Shown: positions 1-8,988, counted from the first letter of the stretch. The stretch is DNA of 17,500 nt from Theodoxus fluviatilis (GCA_034096865.1 JAWQFJ010005870.1:20001-37500); one strand, 5' to 3'. Made by a program: numbers and translations. The notes: generated by a model not told the origin, from the sequence alone.

Positions 1-548
1 CACAAGATCGGACACTGCTTGAAACAACGGTAACCTCTGCAACCACAACCATCCCCAATGATACCTGAAATTCTTTATGTATTTGTTCTGGTTTCTCCCC
101 ACCATTTACCATCATTTGAAACAACACCAGAATAAGTACCTGCAACACCTCACTCTCACCATCTCTTTCCTTTTTCGACCTGCTACCCTTACTCAGATGT
201 TGTCATGTCTCCATTAATGATGTACATCCTCACCAGTTTGCTCTTCACCTATGAATCTGAGACTATCCCTTTCAACTACACAAGCACTCATGTGAGGTCA
301 AACAGCAAGAGTGGCAATTATCCACCAAAGATGTACACACCAGAGGATCTCTGCTCACACTGACACAATACATAGCTGCAATCATGAACGCCTGCATGAC
401 CATGGAGCAATCCAATACACAAAGACAGGCTGTATATGCTGAAACAGTATATGGGTGCAAACACAAACATGTGACCAATTACACAACACTGTGCAGCACC
501 AAGTTAAGCACTGGTAAGTCATATATTTAATCGGATACACACACAAGC
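1..548. other. Unassigned non-coding sequence
   Basis: I found no convincing coding region, RNA gene or transposon signature on either strand. Short open frames here have no recognisable motifs and lack splice or codon-bias support. The stretch ends where the CT-rich minisatellite begins. Confidence 0.5.
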
Positions 549-1097
549 ATGCATGCTCATTCTCTTTCTCTCTCATTACTCTCTCCTCTCTCTCTCATCC
601 CTCTCACCTCACTCTCTCTGATCCCTCTAACCTCTCTCTCTCTCATCCCTCTCACCTCTCTCTCTCATCCCTCTCACCTCTCTCTCTCATCCCTCTCACC
701 TCTCTCTCTCATCCCTCTCACCTCTCTCTCTCATCCCTCTCACCTCTCTCTCATCCCTCTCACCTCTCTCTCATCCCTCTCACCTCTCTCTCTCTCTCAT
801 CCCTCTCACCTCTCTCTCTCATCCCTCTCACCTCTCTCTCTCTCATCCCTCTCACCTCTCTCTCTCTCATCCCTCTCACCTCTCTCTCTCTCATCCCTCT
901 CACCTCTCTCTCTCTCATCCCTCTCACCTCTCTCTCTCTCATCCCTCTCACCTCTCTCTCTCATCCCTCTCACCTCTCTCTCTCTCTCTCATCCCTCTCA
1001 CCACTCTCTCTCTCATCCCTCTCACCTCTCTCTCTCATCCCTCTCACCTCTCTCTCTCTCTCATCCCTCTCACCTCTCTTTCTCTCATCCCTCTCAC

Positions 1098-1128
<31 letters not shown>

Positions 1129-1373
1129 ATCTCTCTCATCTCTCTCATCCCTCTCACCTCTCTGTCTTGCATCCCTCTCACCTCTCTCTCTCTCTCATCC
1201 CTCTCACCTCTCTCTCATTCCTCTCTCCTCTCTCATCCCTCTCTCTCTCTCTCATCCATCTCACCTCTCTCTCTCTCATCCCTCTCACCTTTCTCTCAAC
1301 CCTCTCTGCTCTCTCATCCCTCTCTCTCTCTCTCTCTCTCTCATCCCTCTCACTTCTCTCTCTCATCCCTTTC

Positions 1374-1409
<36 letters not shown>

Positions 1410-1413
1410 TCTC

Positions 1414-1474
<61 letters not shown>

Positions 1475-1493
1475 CATCTCTCTCTCTCTCATC

Positions 1494-1541
<48 letters not shown>

Positions 1542-1616
1542 CCTCTCACATCTCTCTCTCTCATCCCCCTCACATCTCTCTCTCTCACATCTCTCTCTCT
1601 CTCTCTCACATTAGTT
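549..1616. repeat. CT-rich minisatellite merging into pure (CT)n
   Basis: At least 25 head-to-tail copies of a unit of about 18-26 bases, centred on the core CATCCCTCTCACC and joined by a variable (CT)n run, lie between about 596 and 1210. After that the core becomes sporadic (CATCCATCTCACC, CATCCCTTTCACC, CATCCCCCTCACA), and near-pure CT runs dominate at about 1378-1540. Unit length varies only through the CT dinucleotide count, which suggests slippage within a tandemly amplified unit. The block is pure pyrimidine except for the adenines and occasional guanines of the core, so the opposite strand is a long polypurine tract. The long open frames across it (Ser/Leu-rich on plus, Arg/Glu-rich on minus) are repeat artefacts. 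Confidence 0.95.
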
Positions 1617-1690
1617 ATCACTCTCCCTGCACACATGCACTTGCACACACACATGCACACACACATATACACACACACATGAACACACAG
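1617..1690. repeat. CA-type microsatellite with ATGCAC interruptions
   Basis: Imperfect CA repeats with ATGCAC and ATATAC interruptions follow directly on the CT block. No other function is visible. Confidence 0.85.
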
Positions 1691-1847
1691 AGGCCAGCAA
1701 AACACAGCATTAGAAATTGAACAGGATGGGAAAAAAAAAGATGTACATGGACAACTACAGTGTCATTTCATCTGCCCTTGTCTAAGCAGCTCTTGTAAAG
1801 GAATTTCTGTGGATGTAGTTATGTTTCCTTCAGGAGTATGTTTCATA

Positions 1848-2148
1848 TCTTCTTCTTCTCGAACGCCATCACACTTGGATTCTAGAATCAAGGATGAAAT
1901 GGACTGTCTTCTGGAGAGATTTCACCCTGCCGTACAGCTTTTCCTGAATGCTTGCTGGTTCCGGCCAAACGTCCTCTTGCAGCAGCCAGTGGTTCCTGCA
2001 TTCCTGCAGAATATTTTCAGCCGTCTGGTCGGCCTCTCCACAGGAGCACTTTGGGGATGGCACAAGTCTGAATCTCTTGTGCATGTGGTAGTTGAGTCTA
2101 TTGTGCCCTGTCCGCAGCCTGAAGATGTCCACCTGTTCTTGTCTCAGG
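1848..2148 (-). mobile_element. 3' end of an I/Nimb-type LINE (zinc-knuckle region and GAA tail)
   Basis: The minus strand from 2132 to 1869 encodes IFRLRTGHNRLN, then CSCGEADQTAENILQEC, then DVWPEPASIQEKLYG and a stop. This is the characteristic C-terminal end of non-LTR retrotransposon polyproteins that carry RNase H followed by a CCHC-like zinc-binding segment. The stop is followed by a short 3' region ending in four GAA triplets (1848-1860 read on minus), a typical simple-repeat LINE tail. The upstream coding continues at 4060-4277 on the far side of an inserted DNA transposon: the frame reads LRQEQVDIFRLRTGH here and SYHQLSRQQ there. The expected zinc-ligand histidine in TAEHILQ-type motifs is Asn in this copy, so the knuckle is probably non-functional. 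Clade assignment beyond an RNase H-bearing LINE is an inference. Confidence 0.8.
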
Positions 2149-2165
2149 GATGAAAATTTTCCGCG

Positions 2166-2186
2166 GATCCGAGGATTTCCTCGGAT
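2166..2186. repeat. Short perfect hairpin near the element's left end
   Basis: ATCCGAGGA and TCCTCGGAT form a 9-bp perfect stem with a two-base loop, just inside the left boundary of the Mutator-like insertion. It may be a subterminal transposase-binding or structural motif; its function is not shown. Confidence 0.6.
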
Positions 2187-2454
2187 TTGATGACCAATTT
2201 GGTCACTCTCGAGATTTGTGTAAATCTGTTGAGAAATTTTTTAGGGGGGGGGGGGTTAGGTTGAACCGCACCGGCTGATGGGTAGCCATTTTGATGCCTC
2301 GGCCAATCGTGCAAATCTGCTTAATAAAAGCACACGAAGCAGAAATCGGAAACTAGTCTGAACCAATGAAACGCTTCAAAAAAGAAGCCTCTGTCTATCC
2401 TTTGCTCTGATTGGTCGCTTAACCCGTGATCATGGCCGAATTGATTAATGGAAA

Positions 2455-2506
2455 CAGCCGAAGCTAGCTACGGCTGTTCCGGCTGTTGCCGAAACTAGCT
2501 TCGGCT
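2455..2506. repeat. Clustered inverted repeats upstream of the transposase start
   Basis: AGCCGAAGCTAGCTACGGCT is itself an imperfect palindrome, and its sequence recurs inverted as CCGAAACTAGCTTCGGCT within 30 bases. The cluster lies 55-105 bases before the transposase ATG at 2561, with two CCAAT-type boxes farther upstream (CCAAT near 2364 and ATTGG near 2410). It could be a promoter or transposase-binding region; this is an inference from position. Confidence 0.5.
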
Positions 2507-2560
2507 CTTTCGACATAAGGAACGCACGGCGTCTTTAGTATCAATCAACCAAGTGCAAGA

Positions 2561-3635
2561 ATGCCGAGGAGGGATGCAAAGAAGTTTGCTATGCTGCATA
2601 AATTTGGGAAAAAGCCGAAGAAAAAAAGGAAGACAACGGTAGACTTGTCAACAGCCTCCGGAGCGGAGAATTTGACAGTGATTGCTTCTGTTTCGATCGA
2701 CACCGCACCACGTGCGAGCGGCGATTCAGCAGCTACCACTCTTGAGTCGATCAAAACTACGTTTGGCGCAGCTGTTTCGAGGTTGCTCGCCTCCTCATCG
2801 TCCGCTCAGAAATGAAGACATGGAGTGGAAACCGACTTATGTCCTGACTCCGGAGCTCGAGAATCGACAGCGCTTGCTTCTAGTTCTACTTCGACCGAAG
2901 ATGCACCTCTCACTAGTAGTGATTCGGCAACCTCCGCACGCACATTTATCGAATCTGCTTCTGGCGCAGCTGATGTTGCGAAAGCAATCGCCTCCTCATC
3001 GTCAGAATCTGTCCCTACCAGTGCCAAGAAACTTCGTCGTTTCGAGAGCGAGACAAGAGAGCCAGTAGGTGATGACGAGAATGTGATCGTCAGCATGAGC
3101 ATGATGAACAAGCTCATCTCCGTGTTCCACTGCCGAGATTGTGACCAGCCATTAACAGTGACCAAAAATCAGTCGGCGATGTTTGGATCAGCAAGCAAGC
3201 TGAAAGTGTTCTGCTCAGCATCTGGGAGCACCATTACGGCGGTCAGGACCTCACCAAAGACAGGTACTCTGCACAATGGCTATGGCATCAACCGTCGTCT
3301 TGTCGTTGCTGCCACCTCCATTGGGATTGGGTTCACCCAACTGAGACGATTTTTCGCTCTCATGAACATGCCCCCCACCCATGCATCTCAAGACATGGCA
3401 GCTCTTCCAGAAGACGCTGCATTCAGGAGTTCATCGGGCTGCTGATAGGCACCTTCAGGAGGCAGCTGAGCAGGTTCGACTGATGTACTTGCAGTTGAAA
3501 ATTAGTCAGCCAACTCCAGAAGGATGTCTAGATATTGCAGTTTCGTTCGATGGGAGCTGGCACAAGCGTGGGCGAACATCTCACAGTGGCATTGCTGCTG
3601 TCATCGAGATCTACAGTGGACTTGTTGTAGACTTT
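2561..3635 (+). pseudogene. Mutator-like transposase, N-terminal fragment (nonsense and frameshift)
   Basis: The ATG at 2561 opens a basic N-terminus (MPRRDAKKF, then FGKKPKKKRK), followed by a Ser/Ala-rich region. A degraded zinc-ribbon-like segment follows: CRDC at 3131-3142 and a lone Cys at 3212, with Ser where the fourth Cys is expected. Then come INRRLVVAATSIGIGFTQL, MNMPP, and IAVSFDGSWHKRGRTSHSGI with GLVVDF. This order matches the Mutator-like transposase domain proteins abundant in invertebrate genomes. The copy is broken: an in-frame TGA at 2813-2815 and a one-base shift in the C-run at 3371-3380, where reading moves from the NMPPTH frame to the PPPMHLKTW frame expected by the family. 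A plausible splice donor (TTT|GTGAGA) follows codon 3633-3635, but no downstream exon is present before the element ends. The DDE catalytic region is therefore missing. Confidence 0.72.
2655..3006 (+). repeat. Diverged tandem duplication within the transposase N-terminal region
   Basis: Two segments starting at about 2655 and 2848 align over roughly 155-165 bases. Both begin CTCCGGAGC, continue with GAGAAT and GACAG, share GGCGCAGCTG, and end in TCGCCTCCTCATCGTC. At protein level this is SGAENLTVIAS...AASRLL-type sequence ending ASSSS, against SGARESTALAS...ending IASSSS. The duplication roughly doubles the Ser-rich linker. The in-frame TGA at 2813 sits at the end of the first copy. Confidence 0.75.
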
Positions 3636-3962
3636 GTGAGATGTCAAGTTTTAGGAGTGATATAAATAAATGATGCGAAGGTAACACAACTTCAAATTTT
3701 TGGCATGATGTTGACAAGTGTTTGTACTGTACTAGTTGTTGGAAAAACTTCCTGGTGCACTTTTCACAAGGGATTTTTTTATAACCAATATTCAGACAGC
3801 TGATTTTGTCATGTAGGAAGTAATGTCTGAAAGTTTAGAATATAAATTATAGTTTTCAGCACCTTTCATAAGCAGATTTTGACATTTGCTCTTGTTGTCT
3901 GAATTTGTACTTGAATTGCTAGGAAATGCCTTCTCAGCACTTATAAATAGCATTAAAAAATT

Positions 3963-4023
3963 TCGGCTGGGGGTGTTGCCCCTGCACCCCACCGGGGCCT
4001 AGGCGGCCCCTGGACCCCGGCCA
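3963..4023. repeat. GC-rich hairpin-prone block inside the insertion
   Basis: The block has alternating runs such as GGGGGTG, GCCCCTGCACCCC, CCGGGG, CGGCCCCTGGACCCCGG. These can pair with one another in several ways. Similar GGGG/CCCC blocks are frequent near the ends of invertebrate DNA transposons (general knowledge, not checked here). Confidence 0.5.
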
Positions 4024-4059
4024 AGTTTCCTCTTTTTTTTTCCATTCGCTGTTTTCATC

Positions 4060-4277
4060 TCTGTTGTCTGGACAGTTGGTGGTAGCTGTCCGTTGTCTGG
4101 GGTGTTCTGTACAGGGCCTTCACCATGGTGTTCATTTCTATAAGGGTGACTCTGTTCTCTTCTTGGTGGTCTTCAGCTCCCAGCTTTGCCATTCTATCCG
4201 CTTCCTCATTTCCATGTATTCCACAGTGTGAGGGGATCCACTGCAATACAATCCTGGAGCATGTGATGTTTTGGAGT
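4060..4277 (-). pseudogene. RNase H C-terminal part of the interrupted I/Nimb-type LINE
   Basis: On the minus strand the frame reads RIVLQWIPSHCGIHGNEEAD, then RMAKLGA, and finishes YHQLSRQQ. This is the C-terminal part of a LINE-encoded RNase H, including the conserved SHCGIxGNExAD motif whose last Asp is a metal ligand. RNase H in such elements removes the RNA strand during reverse transcription. The frame is cut at 4059 by the Mutator-like insertion and resumes at 2148 as the zinc-knuckle end of the same protein. The upstream part (endonuclease, reverse transcriptase, rest of RNase H) is absent. Sequence identity stops at the TTAA (4278-4281) where the piggyBac-like element begins, and nothing LINE-like is seen beyond 5393, so the copy was probably 5'-truncated as well. 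Confidence 0.82.
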
Positions 4278-4281
4278 TTAA

Positions 4282-4338
4282 CCCTTACAGTGGTGCTAAA
4301 ACGGTGACGTTATGGGCTGCCAGTGGCGCTAAAACACG
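4282..4338 (+). repeat. Left terminal and subterminal repeats of the piggyBac-like element
   Basis: The terminal CCCTTA is followed by two direct copies of CAGTGGyGCTAAAAC at 4288-4303 and 4321-4338. They are likely transposase-binding sites, by analogy with piggyBac end organisation. Confidence 0.65.
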
Positions 4339-4926
4339 AGCAAATTGAGCAACACGCACACCTTTCATTAACTTTGAGATTGCTGATGAACCGTTACAGA
4401 TAGACACATAAAGTAAAAAGACAAAATGCTTGAAATTGAATGAACAATATTTTGGTGTACAGTTTATAGTCTTTATTCAAAACCTGATTTTTGGGTCAAA
4501 TTTTAAATGTTTAACATTTGTGGGTTTTTTCACTCCTCGAGAAATAAAACAGGTAAATCACTATGCAATAGTGGGTAAATACCCTATAAACCCTACTGGA
4601 TGTTGCTTTATCATCTGTGCATACTAATGTATCATTCCCTTTGACCAAAAATGCACTCTTTAAATTATTATGCAAATTTGATGAGCCAGGTATTAGAGAG
4701 GGAAAATGAAGTAATTCTGATTACCTACACTCTCTTCCATCTTATGCAATATTCCTCAAATTATTGCAAATGTAGAAACTGAATAGCATCAATATGTGGA
4801 TAATGCAACATGAAAACAGTCTGCAGTAAAGTTTGTCTCCTACATTCATGATTTGATCATTTGTCTGTAATCAAACAGAAAAATTCTAGATTTTTGTCAT
4901 TATCAGACACAAGAAGGCATTACACA

Positions 4927-5178
4927 CTACACAAACATTCGCATCCAACCCTCACTGTCATCCTCTCCCACCTCTCGATCACTCGCAGCTTGAGAGATCG
5001 GCATTCTTGAGCTAATTACAGCTTGCCTGATCACTTCATCTAAATTTTTCTCATCATCTTCATCTTCGGCAGCTGAAGGATTAAAATCCTCAAATAGATA
5101 TCGCGATCGCAACATGTTGCCTCGAGCGTCCACTTCCATTCGTACAGGATAGCCCATAATTTCTACTATAACGCACAT
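4927..5178 (-). pseudogene. Possible remnant of a piggyBac transposase N-terminus
   Basis: An 83-residue minus-strand frame starts at the ATG at 5178, inside the piggyBac-like element. It contains LFEDFNPSAAEDEDDEKNLD, then a Ser/Ala segment, a second acidic run (DREVGEDDSEGW) and a stop. Acidic, low-complexity N-termini are usual in piggyBac-family transposases, and the position and direction inside the TTAA-flanked element fit. No catalytic motif is present, so the identification is weak. The frame stays open upstream to 5451, but that part crosses the element's terminus and is not expected to be coding. It could equally be a chance frame. Confidence 0.3.
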
Positions 5179-5316
5179 AAAATCGCCCTGATTTTTGATT
5201 GGCCAAGCTGAAGACTGTAGAGAAACCTCTTCTGCATGAACTGGAGTCAGTAAACGTAGAGTTATATGATAGGCTTGTACTTTGGAGAGAGCCAGAACGC
5301 ACGTGGTGTCTGAAAC

Positions 5317-5389
5317 GACAAATGCCGCGCTTGCCACTGGCGGACCACGAAGGCGGGCGCGGCAATTGCCGCGCTTGCCACGATAAGGG
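5317..5389 (-). repeat. Right terminal and subterminal repeats of the piggyBac-like element
   Basis: Two direct copies of TGCCGCGCTTGCCAC lie at about 5323-5337 and 5367-5381, and the block ends TAAGGG at 5389. Read on minus they give GTGGCAAGCGCGGCA, which shares the GTGG core with the left-end repeats. The right end is much more GC-rich than the left. Confidence 0.65.
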
Positions 5390-5393
5390 TTAA

Positions 5394-5713
5394 TATTAAA
5401 CACATGGAAACCACACCATCTTTTACCTTTCTGTAGTTTTTTAATTTTCATGTCTTTTTCCTATCAAGAGTTGAATTTTTAGTTCAGGTTAGCCTAATAC
5501 TCATGCGTGTTCAGCAGATCTCCACAAACTGTGCCCAAACAGCTTATAAACTGCCACAGAGCTTTTCTGTTTTCCTTCTCATATCACAAATTTCTGCAAG
5601 ACCTATTATTTCTTTGGCATCTGCTCATTTGAGTGAGAGAAATTTGTATTGTAACTTCAGCAGTGTGACTGTATGCAGGTGTGTTTTGTGTGCATGTTAA
5701 TATGCAAGCATGC

Positions 5714-5716
<3 letters not shown>
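5394..5716. other. Unassigned spacer
   Basis: AT-rich sequence without recognisable coding, RNA or transposon motifs. It could contain upstream intron sequence of the gene whose first visible exon begins at 6026. Confidence 0.4.
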
Positions 5717-5752
<36 letters not shown>

Positions 5753-5792
5753 AGTGTCTGTGTGTGTGTGTGTGTGTGTGTATGTGTGTGTG
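5717..5792. repeat. (TG)n microsatellite
   Basis: Two TG runs of about 15 repeats each are separated by TTGCTAGTGTC. ATGCATGC-type alternating purine-pyrimidine sequence follows to about 5813. Confidence 0.95.
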
Positions 5793-6025
5793 CATGCATA
5801 TGCATGCATGCACGCAATTTCTCATTTAATTGTTGGAACAACAACAGAATATTACCAGAGGTCCCTGCCACTTCTTGTCACCATATCTTCTGAGACTCGT
5901 TTGCTCTGCACTTCATCCAGATGTCCATAGCTTCTTCTGTTTCTGATTTTCCTCAGGACTTAAAAGTTTTCACCTCACTGATGTTGTTATCCTCATCATT
6001 GTAATGATATTGCTTGCATTTGCAG

Positions 6026-7733
6026 CCCGGGCACCCCTTCCTGGCAGAACCCCATGTATGATACGAGGCGACACCGTTCAGCCCCCCGACCAGGCGAACA
6101 TATTCCCTTGGATGACAAGAAGAGAATCTTCACTACTCAAAAGAAGCCTGGGGATACTTCATCCCCCACCCCTGCCAAGGAGGTCGCGGGCAAGAAGTCT
6201 GGGGGCTCCGCCGCCAGTTCTACCCATGGATCTCCCCACAAGAAGACTGGAGACTCTGGCACACATTTGTCTGCTAAAGAAAGCATCGAGAAGAAATCTG
6301 TGGAATCTCTCTCTTCCTCTGCTCACGGAGTCATTCGCAAAAAATCTCATGATTCTGTCACTCATGCCACTGCTCAAGATGTACGTGGTAGGAAGCCCAG
6401 AGATTATGCTGATCAACCCTCCGTTGAGGAATCAAATTCCTCAACTCGCCCTTCTGTCCCCGATACCAGTCAGAAAAAGTCTCTGAAGTCTGTGGCTCAT
6501 TCCTCTCTGCCAGAGTCCAGTCAGAGGAAACTTTTGATTTCTGTAGCTTGCACTTCCCTCCAGGGAGCCACTCAGAAGAAGTCTCTGAATGCTCTGGCTC
6601 ACCCCTCTCTCCTTCAGACCAATCAGAAGAAGTCTTTGGATAATGTGGCTTCGCTCTCTCTTGAGACCAGCTGCAAGAAGCTTGATGCTTCTCTTGGTCA
6701 GCATCCCATCCGTGAGACCAAGCATAAGAAGTCACATGGTTCCTTTGCTCATCCCTCCATCCATGAATCCAAGGCCAAGAGGTCTGATGATTCTTCTTGT
6801 ACTTCTTATTCAATGCGAAGGCTCAGGCGCAGGCGATCAGGTGATTCTGCCAATCAGCCTTCAATCCAGTTGGCTTCTTACAAGGAGGTTTTGGAGGCTA
6901 CTTCTGGGGTCTCCAACCATAAGACCAAGTCCAAGAAGTCTGCTGATTCTTTGGCTCAGCTCCCTCCTCAGGAGATTGGTCTGAAGAAGCCTTTGGATGC
7001 CCTGTCTCTTGTCTCTGGCCATGCCTCTGCCCTGAAGACCGTACATGAGAAGTCTGATGATTCTGTCACTATTCGCTCCATCAAGGAGACCAGACCAAAG
7101 AAGTTGGATGCTTCTTTCCCTTATCCTCCAAAGCAGAAAGCTCCTCATAAGTCTCTGGCTATTATGACTGAAACCTCTCTCCATGAGATCAGGCAGAAGT
7201 CTGATGATTCTTTCACTCAACGGGCCACCTGGAAGGCCAGGCCTAAGAAGCCTGATGATTCTGTCCTCTGTCCGCCTGTCAACAAGAAGTCTTTCAAAAC
7301 CAAGGCAGATATCTTTGTCAGTCAGGCCAGGCTCAAGAAATCTGGAGATTCTTTCGCTCATTCATCAGTCCAGGAGACTGGTAAGAAGATGATGGCTGCT
7401 GCTGCTGCTGAACCTTCTCACAAAAAAAGCAGCCAGAGGAAGTACCCTGAAAGAGTCGCTCATATCCCGATCCCGAAGACCAGTCAGAAGAAATCCATGG
7501 ATTCCATGAACACCCTCAGTCTGCTGTCTCTAGAACACAGTAGCTTGAGGTCCTGGGACTCCCTCACAAGTGTCCGACCCCTGGACACAAGCGTCGGGAC
7601 GGGAATCATCCTTTCTCGTTCTCCCAGTTGCCAGCGGAGCCAGTATGGCATCACAATCAACACCCCTAATAGGGATGAGAAGCACCCCCTGCTGTGCTTC
7701 AAAGTTCTCAATGAAAACTACAGCCACTTGGAG
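6026..7733 (+). CDS. Exon carrying the 17-residue repeat array
   Basis: The acceptor CATTTGCAG is preceded by a T/C-rich stretch, and the donor is GAG|GTAGGT. The reading frame is open throughout and enters with one base of a split codon, so an upstream exon ending in phase 2 is expected. Frame openness over 1.7 kb of non-simple sequence, plus a 51-base periodicity that keeps frame while the bases diverge, supports real coding. A short GCT run gives five alanines near 7396-7410. Confidence 0.75.
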
Positions 7734-8436
7734 GTAGGTCTTTTGCATGTACATGTAGTCATGTTAACAGCACTCCCTTTCCCGTTGCGATGTTCTCATC
7801 CTCCGCTGTTTTCGCTGCCTGTACCCCATGCTGCATACCCCATGCAATCGAGTAATGTGAACTCAGATCACAGGGCTTATTTAATGCGTGTAGATCTTCA
7901 CTGCACTGATGAAGGAGCTTACTTGGCTCCGAAAGCTATGAAAGCAAATTTCGGAACTTGGACGAAAGTCTCCTTGCTTCTTTTGTATACGTCGAGTCCA
8001 AAACTGGCTTCCTTTTTCAAGCATGACAGAACATCAGCATTGGATTCATGACTGTCTTGATGATTATCACTGTTGATGCTGTTGATAATTTACCTCATCA
8101 ACATGCCATGTGACACTGAATTCTAGCGGGGAAAAACAGGGAAACGGGTTTTTCCCAGTAAATGAACTTGTTCACTTTCATACTTTTTCCAGTCATCTTG
8201 CGAGAACAGCTGGACAACTTTGTCTAAATTCTGACTGACACTGTTTGTCAGTATTCTCTTTTTGACAAGGTGTTCAGATAGACACTGAAACATGTGAGCA
8301 CATTTACCTTACAGAGGATTACCTTAAATATAGGATACTTTGTTTCAAGGGTTAAAATATTCATGGAAGGAGGTTTCTTCCTCTGAAGATTGCCCTGTCG
8401 GCTTGCTACTTTTGAGGAGTGTTTAATTCACTGACT

Positions 8437-8503
<67 letters not shown>

Positions 8504-8949
8504 ATCATCAATCATCATCATCATCATCATCATCATCATTATCATCATCATCGTAATCAACAACATCAAATCATCATCACTTTTATTGATTTTATCACAT
8601 TGATTGCTATCATCAGCATTGTTATTTTTGTTGCCGCAGATGAAACGTCTGCTAGAGGGAGGAACTGGATGCCGACTTCGGACTTTGGACACAGTGCCTG
8701 GCTATGAGTCCTCAGATGCACTGGTGCCTGGCTGCAAGCATCACGGCCATGTTGTCTGGATCTTCAGTTTGGAGGTGATTCTGCTATGTTTTGTCTGTAT
8801 TGTGATAGGCCCAAGTGTTGTTATCCTGTGTGTGTCAGTTCTGTGTATATATGTATGCATATGTGTGTGTACACACATGTGTACACATATATGTGTGCAT
8901 TTGTGTGCACACACGTGTGTGGGTGTGTGTGTGTTAGTGTGCATGTTTG

Positions 8950-8988
<39 letters not shown>

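Larger units (their letters stand above)
2149..4059 (+). mobile_element. Mutator-like DNA transposon derivative inserted in a LINE
   Basis: About 1.9 kb interrupts one LINE reading frame (parts at 1848-2148 and 4060-4277). The junctions carry an inverted octamer, GATGAAAA at 2149-2156 and TTTTCATC at 4052-4059, taken as the element ends. Longer terminal inverted repeats and a clean target duplication could not be resolved, so the boundaries may be off by several bases. Inside, the plus strand carries the start of a Mutator-like transposase (2561-3635). No catalytic C-terminal part follows; 3660-4050 has no plus-strand coding potential. The 3' side contains a GC-rich segment (3963-4023) of alternating CCCC/GGGG hairpin-forming blocks. 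This looks like an internally deleted, decayed copy unable to supply its own transposase. Confidence 0.7.
4282..5389. mobile_element. piggyBac-like element flanked by TTAA duplications
   Basis: TTAA at 4278-4281 and 5390-5393 flank a segment that starts CCCTTA and ends TAAGGG. The outer ends pair as inverted repeats: CCCTTAcaGTGG on the left, and CCCTTAtcGTGG on the right when read on minus. TTAA duplication with CCCT/AGGG-type termini is the hallmark of piggyBac transposons. Each end also carries a direct repeat of the GTGG-containing subterminal motif (left offset 33 bases, right offset 44 bases). At about 1.1 kb it is far too short for a full transposase (usually near 600 residues), so it is a non-autonomous or internally deleted copy. 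It sits at the 5' edge of the LINE fragment, so it inserted into or next to it. Confidence 0.72.
7734..8639 (+). other. Intron between the repeat exon and the 45-codon exon
   Basis: GTAGGT to CCGCAG, 906 bases. The first 318 bases happen to stay open in the exon's frame up to TGA at 8049-8051, so a transcript retaining the intron would add about 105 unrelated residues. The intron contains a retroelement-like motif and an ATC microsatellite. Confidence 0.7.

Noticed and set aside
549..1250. CRISPR-like regular repeat array
   Set aside because: The repeat cores are only about 13-16 bases and the spacers are CT dinucleotides, not unique sequence. The context is eukaryotic.
549..1682. 377-codon plus-strand open frame and Arg/Glu-rich minus-strand frames
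   Set aside because: They are translations of the CT minisatellite. The repeat is open in several frames, unit length varies without respect to codons, and there is no protein-like composition.
2682..3165. Alternative frames overlapping the Mutator-like transposase on both strands
   Set aside because: They are shadows. Only the frame from 2561 carries the family-type basic N-terminus, zinc-ribbon-like and FDGSW motifs.
4927..5451. A 174-codon minus-strand gene starting at 5451
   Set aside because: The frame crosses the piggyBac-like element's terminus and its TTAA, so its first third is a fusion of flank and inverted repeat. Only the inner part from 5178 is kept, as a weak transposase remnant.
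7895..7950. An active hammerhead ribozyme
   Set aside because: An extra A separates CTGATGA from stem II, and no stem III followed by a UH cleavage site is found. It is kept only as a degenerate motif.
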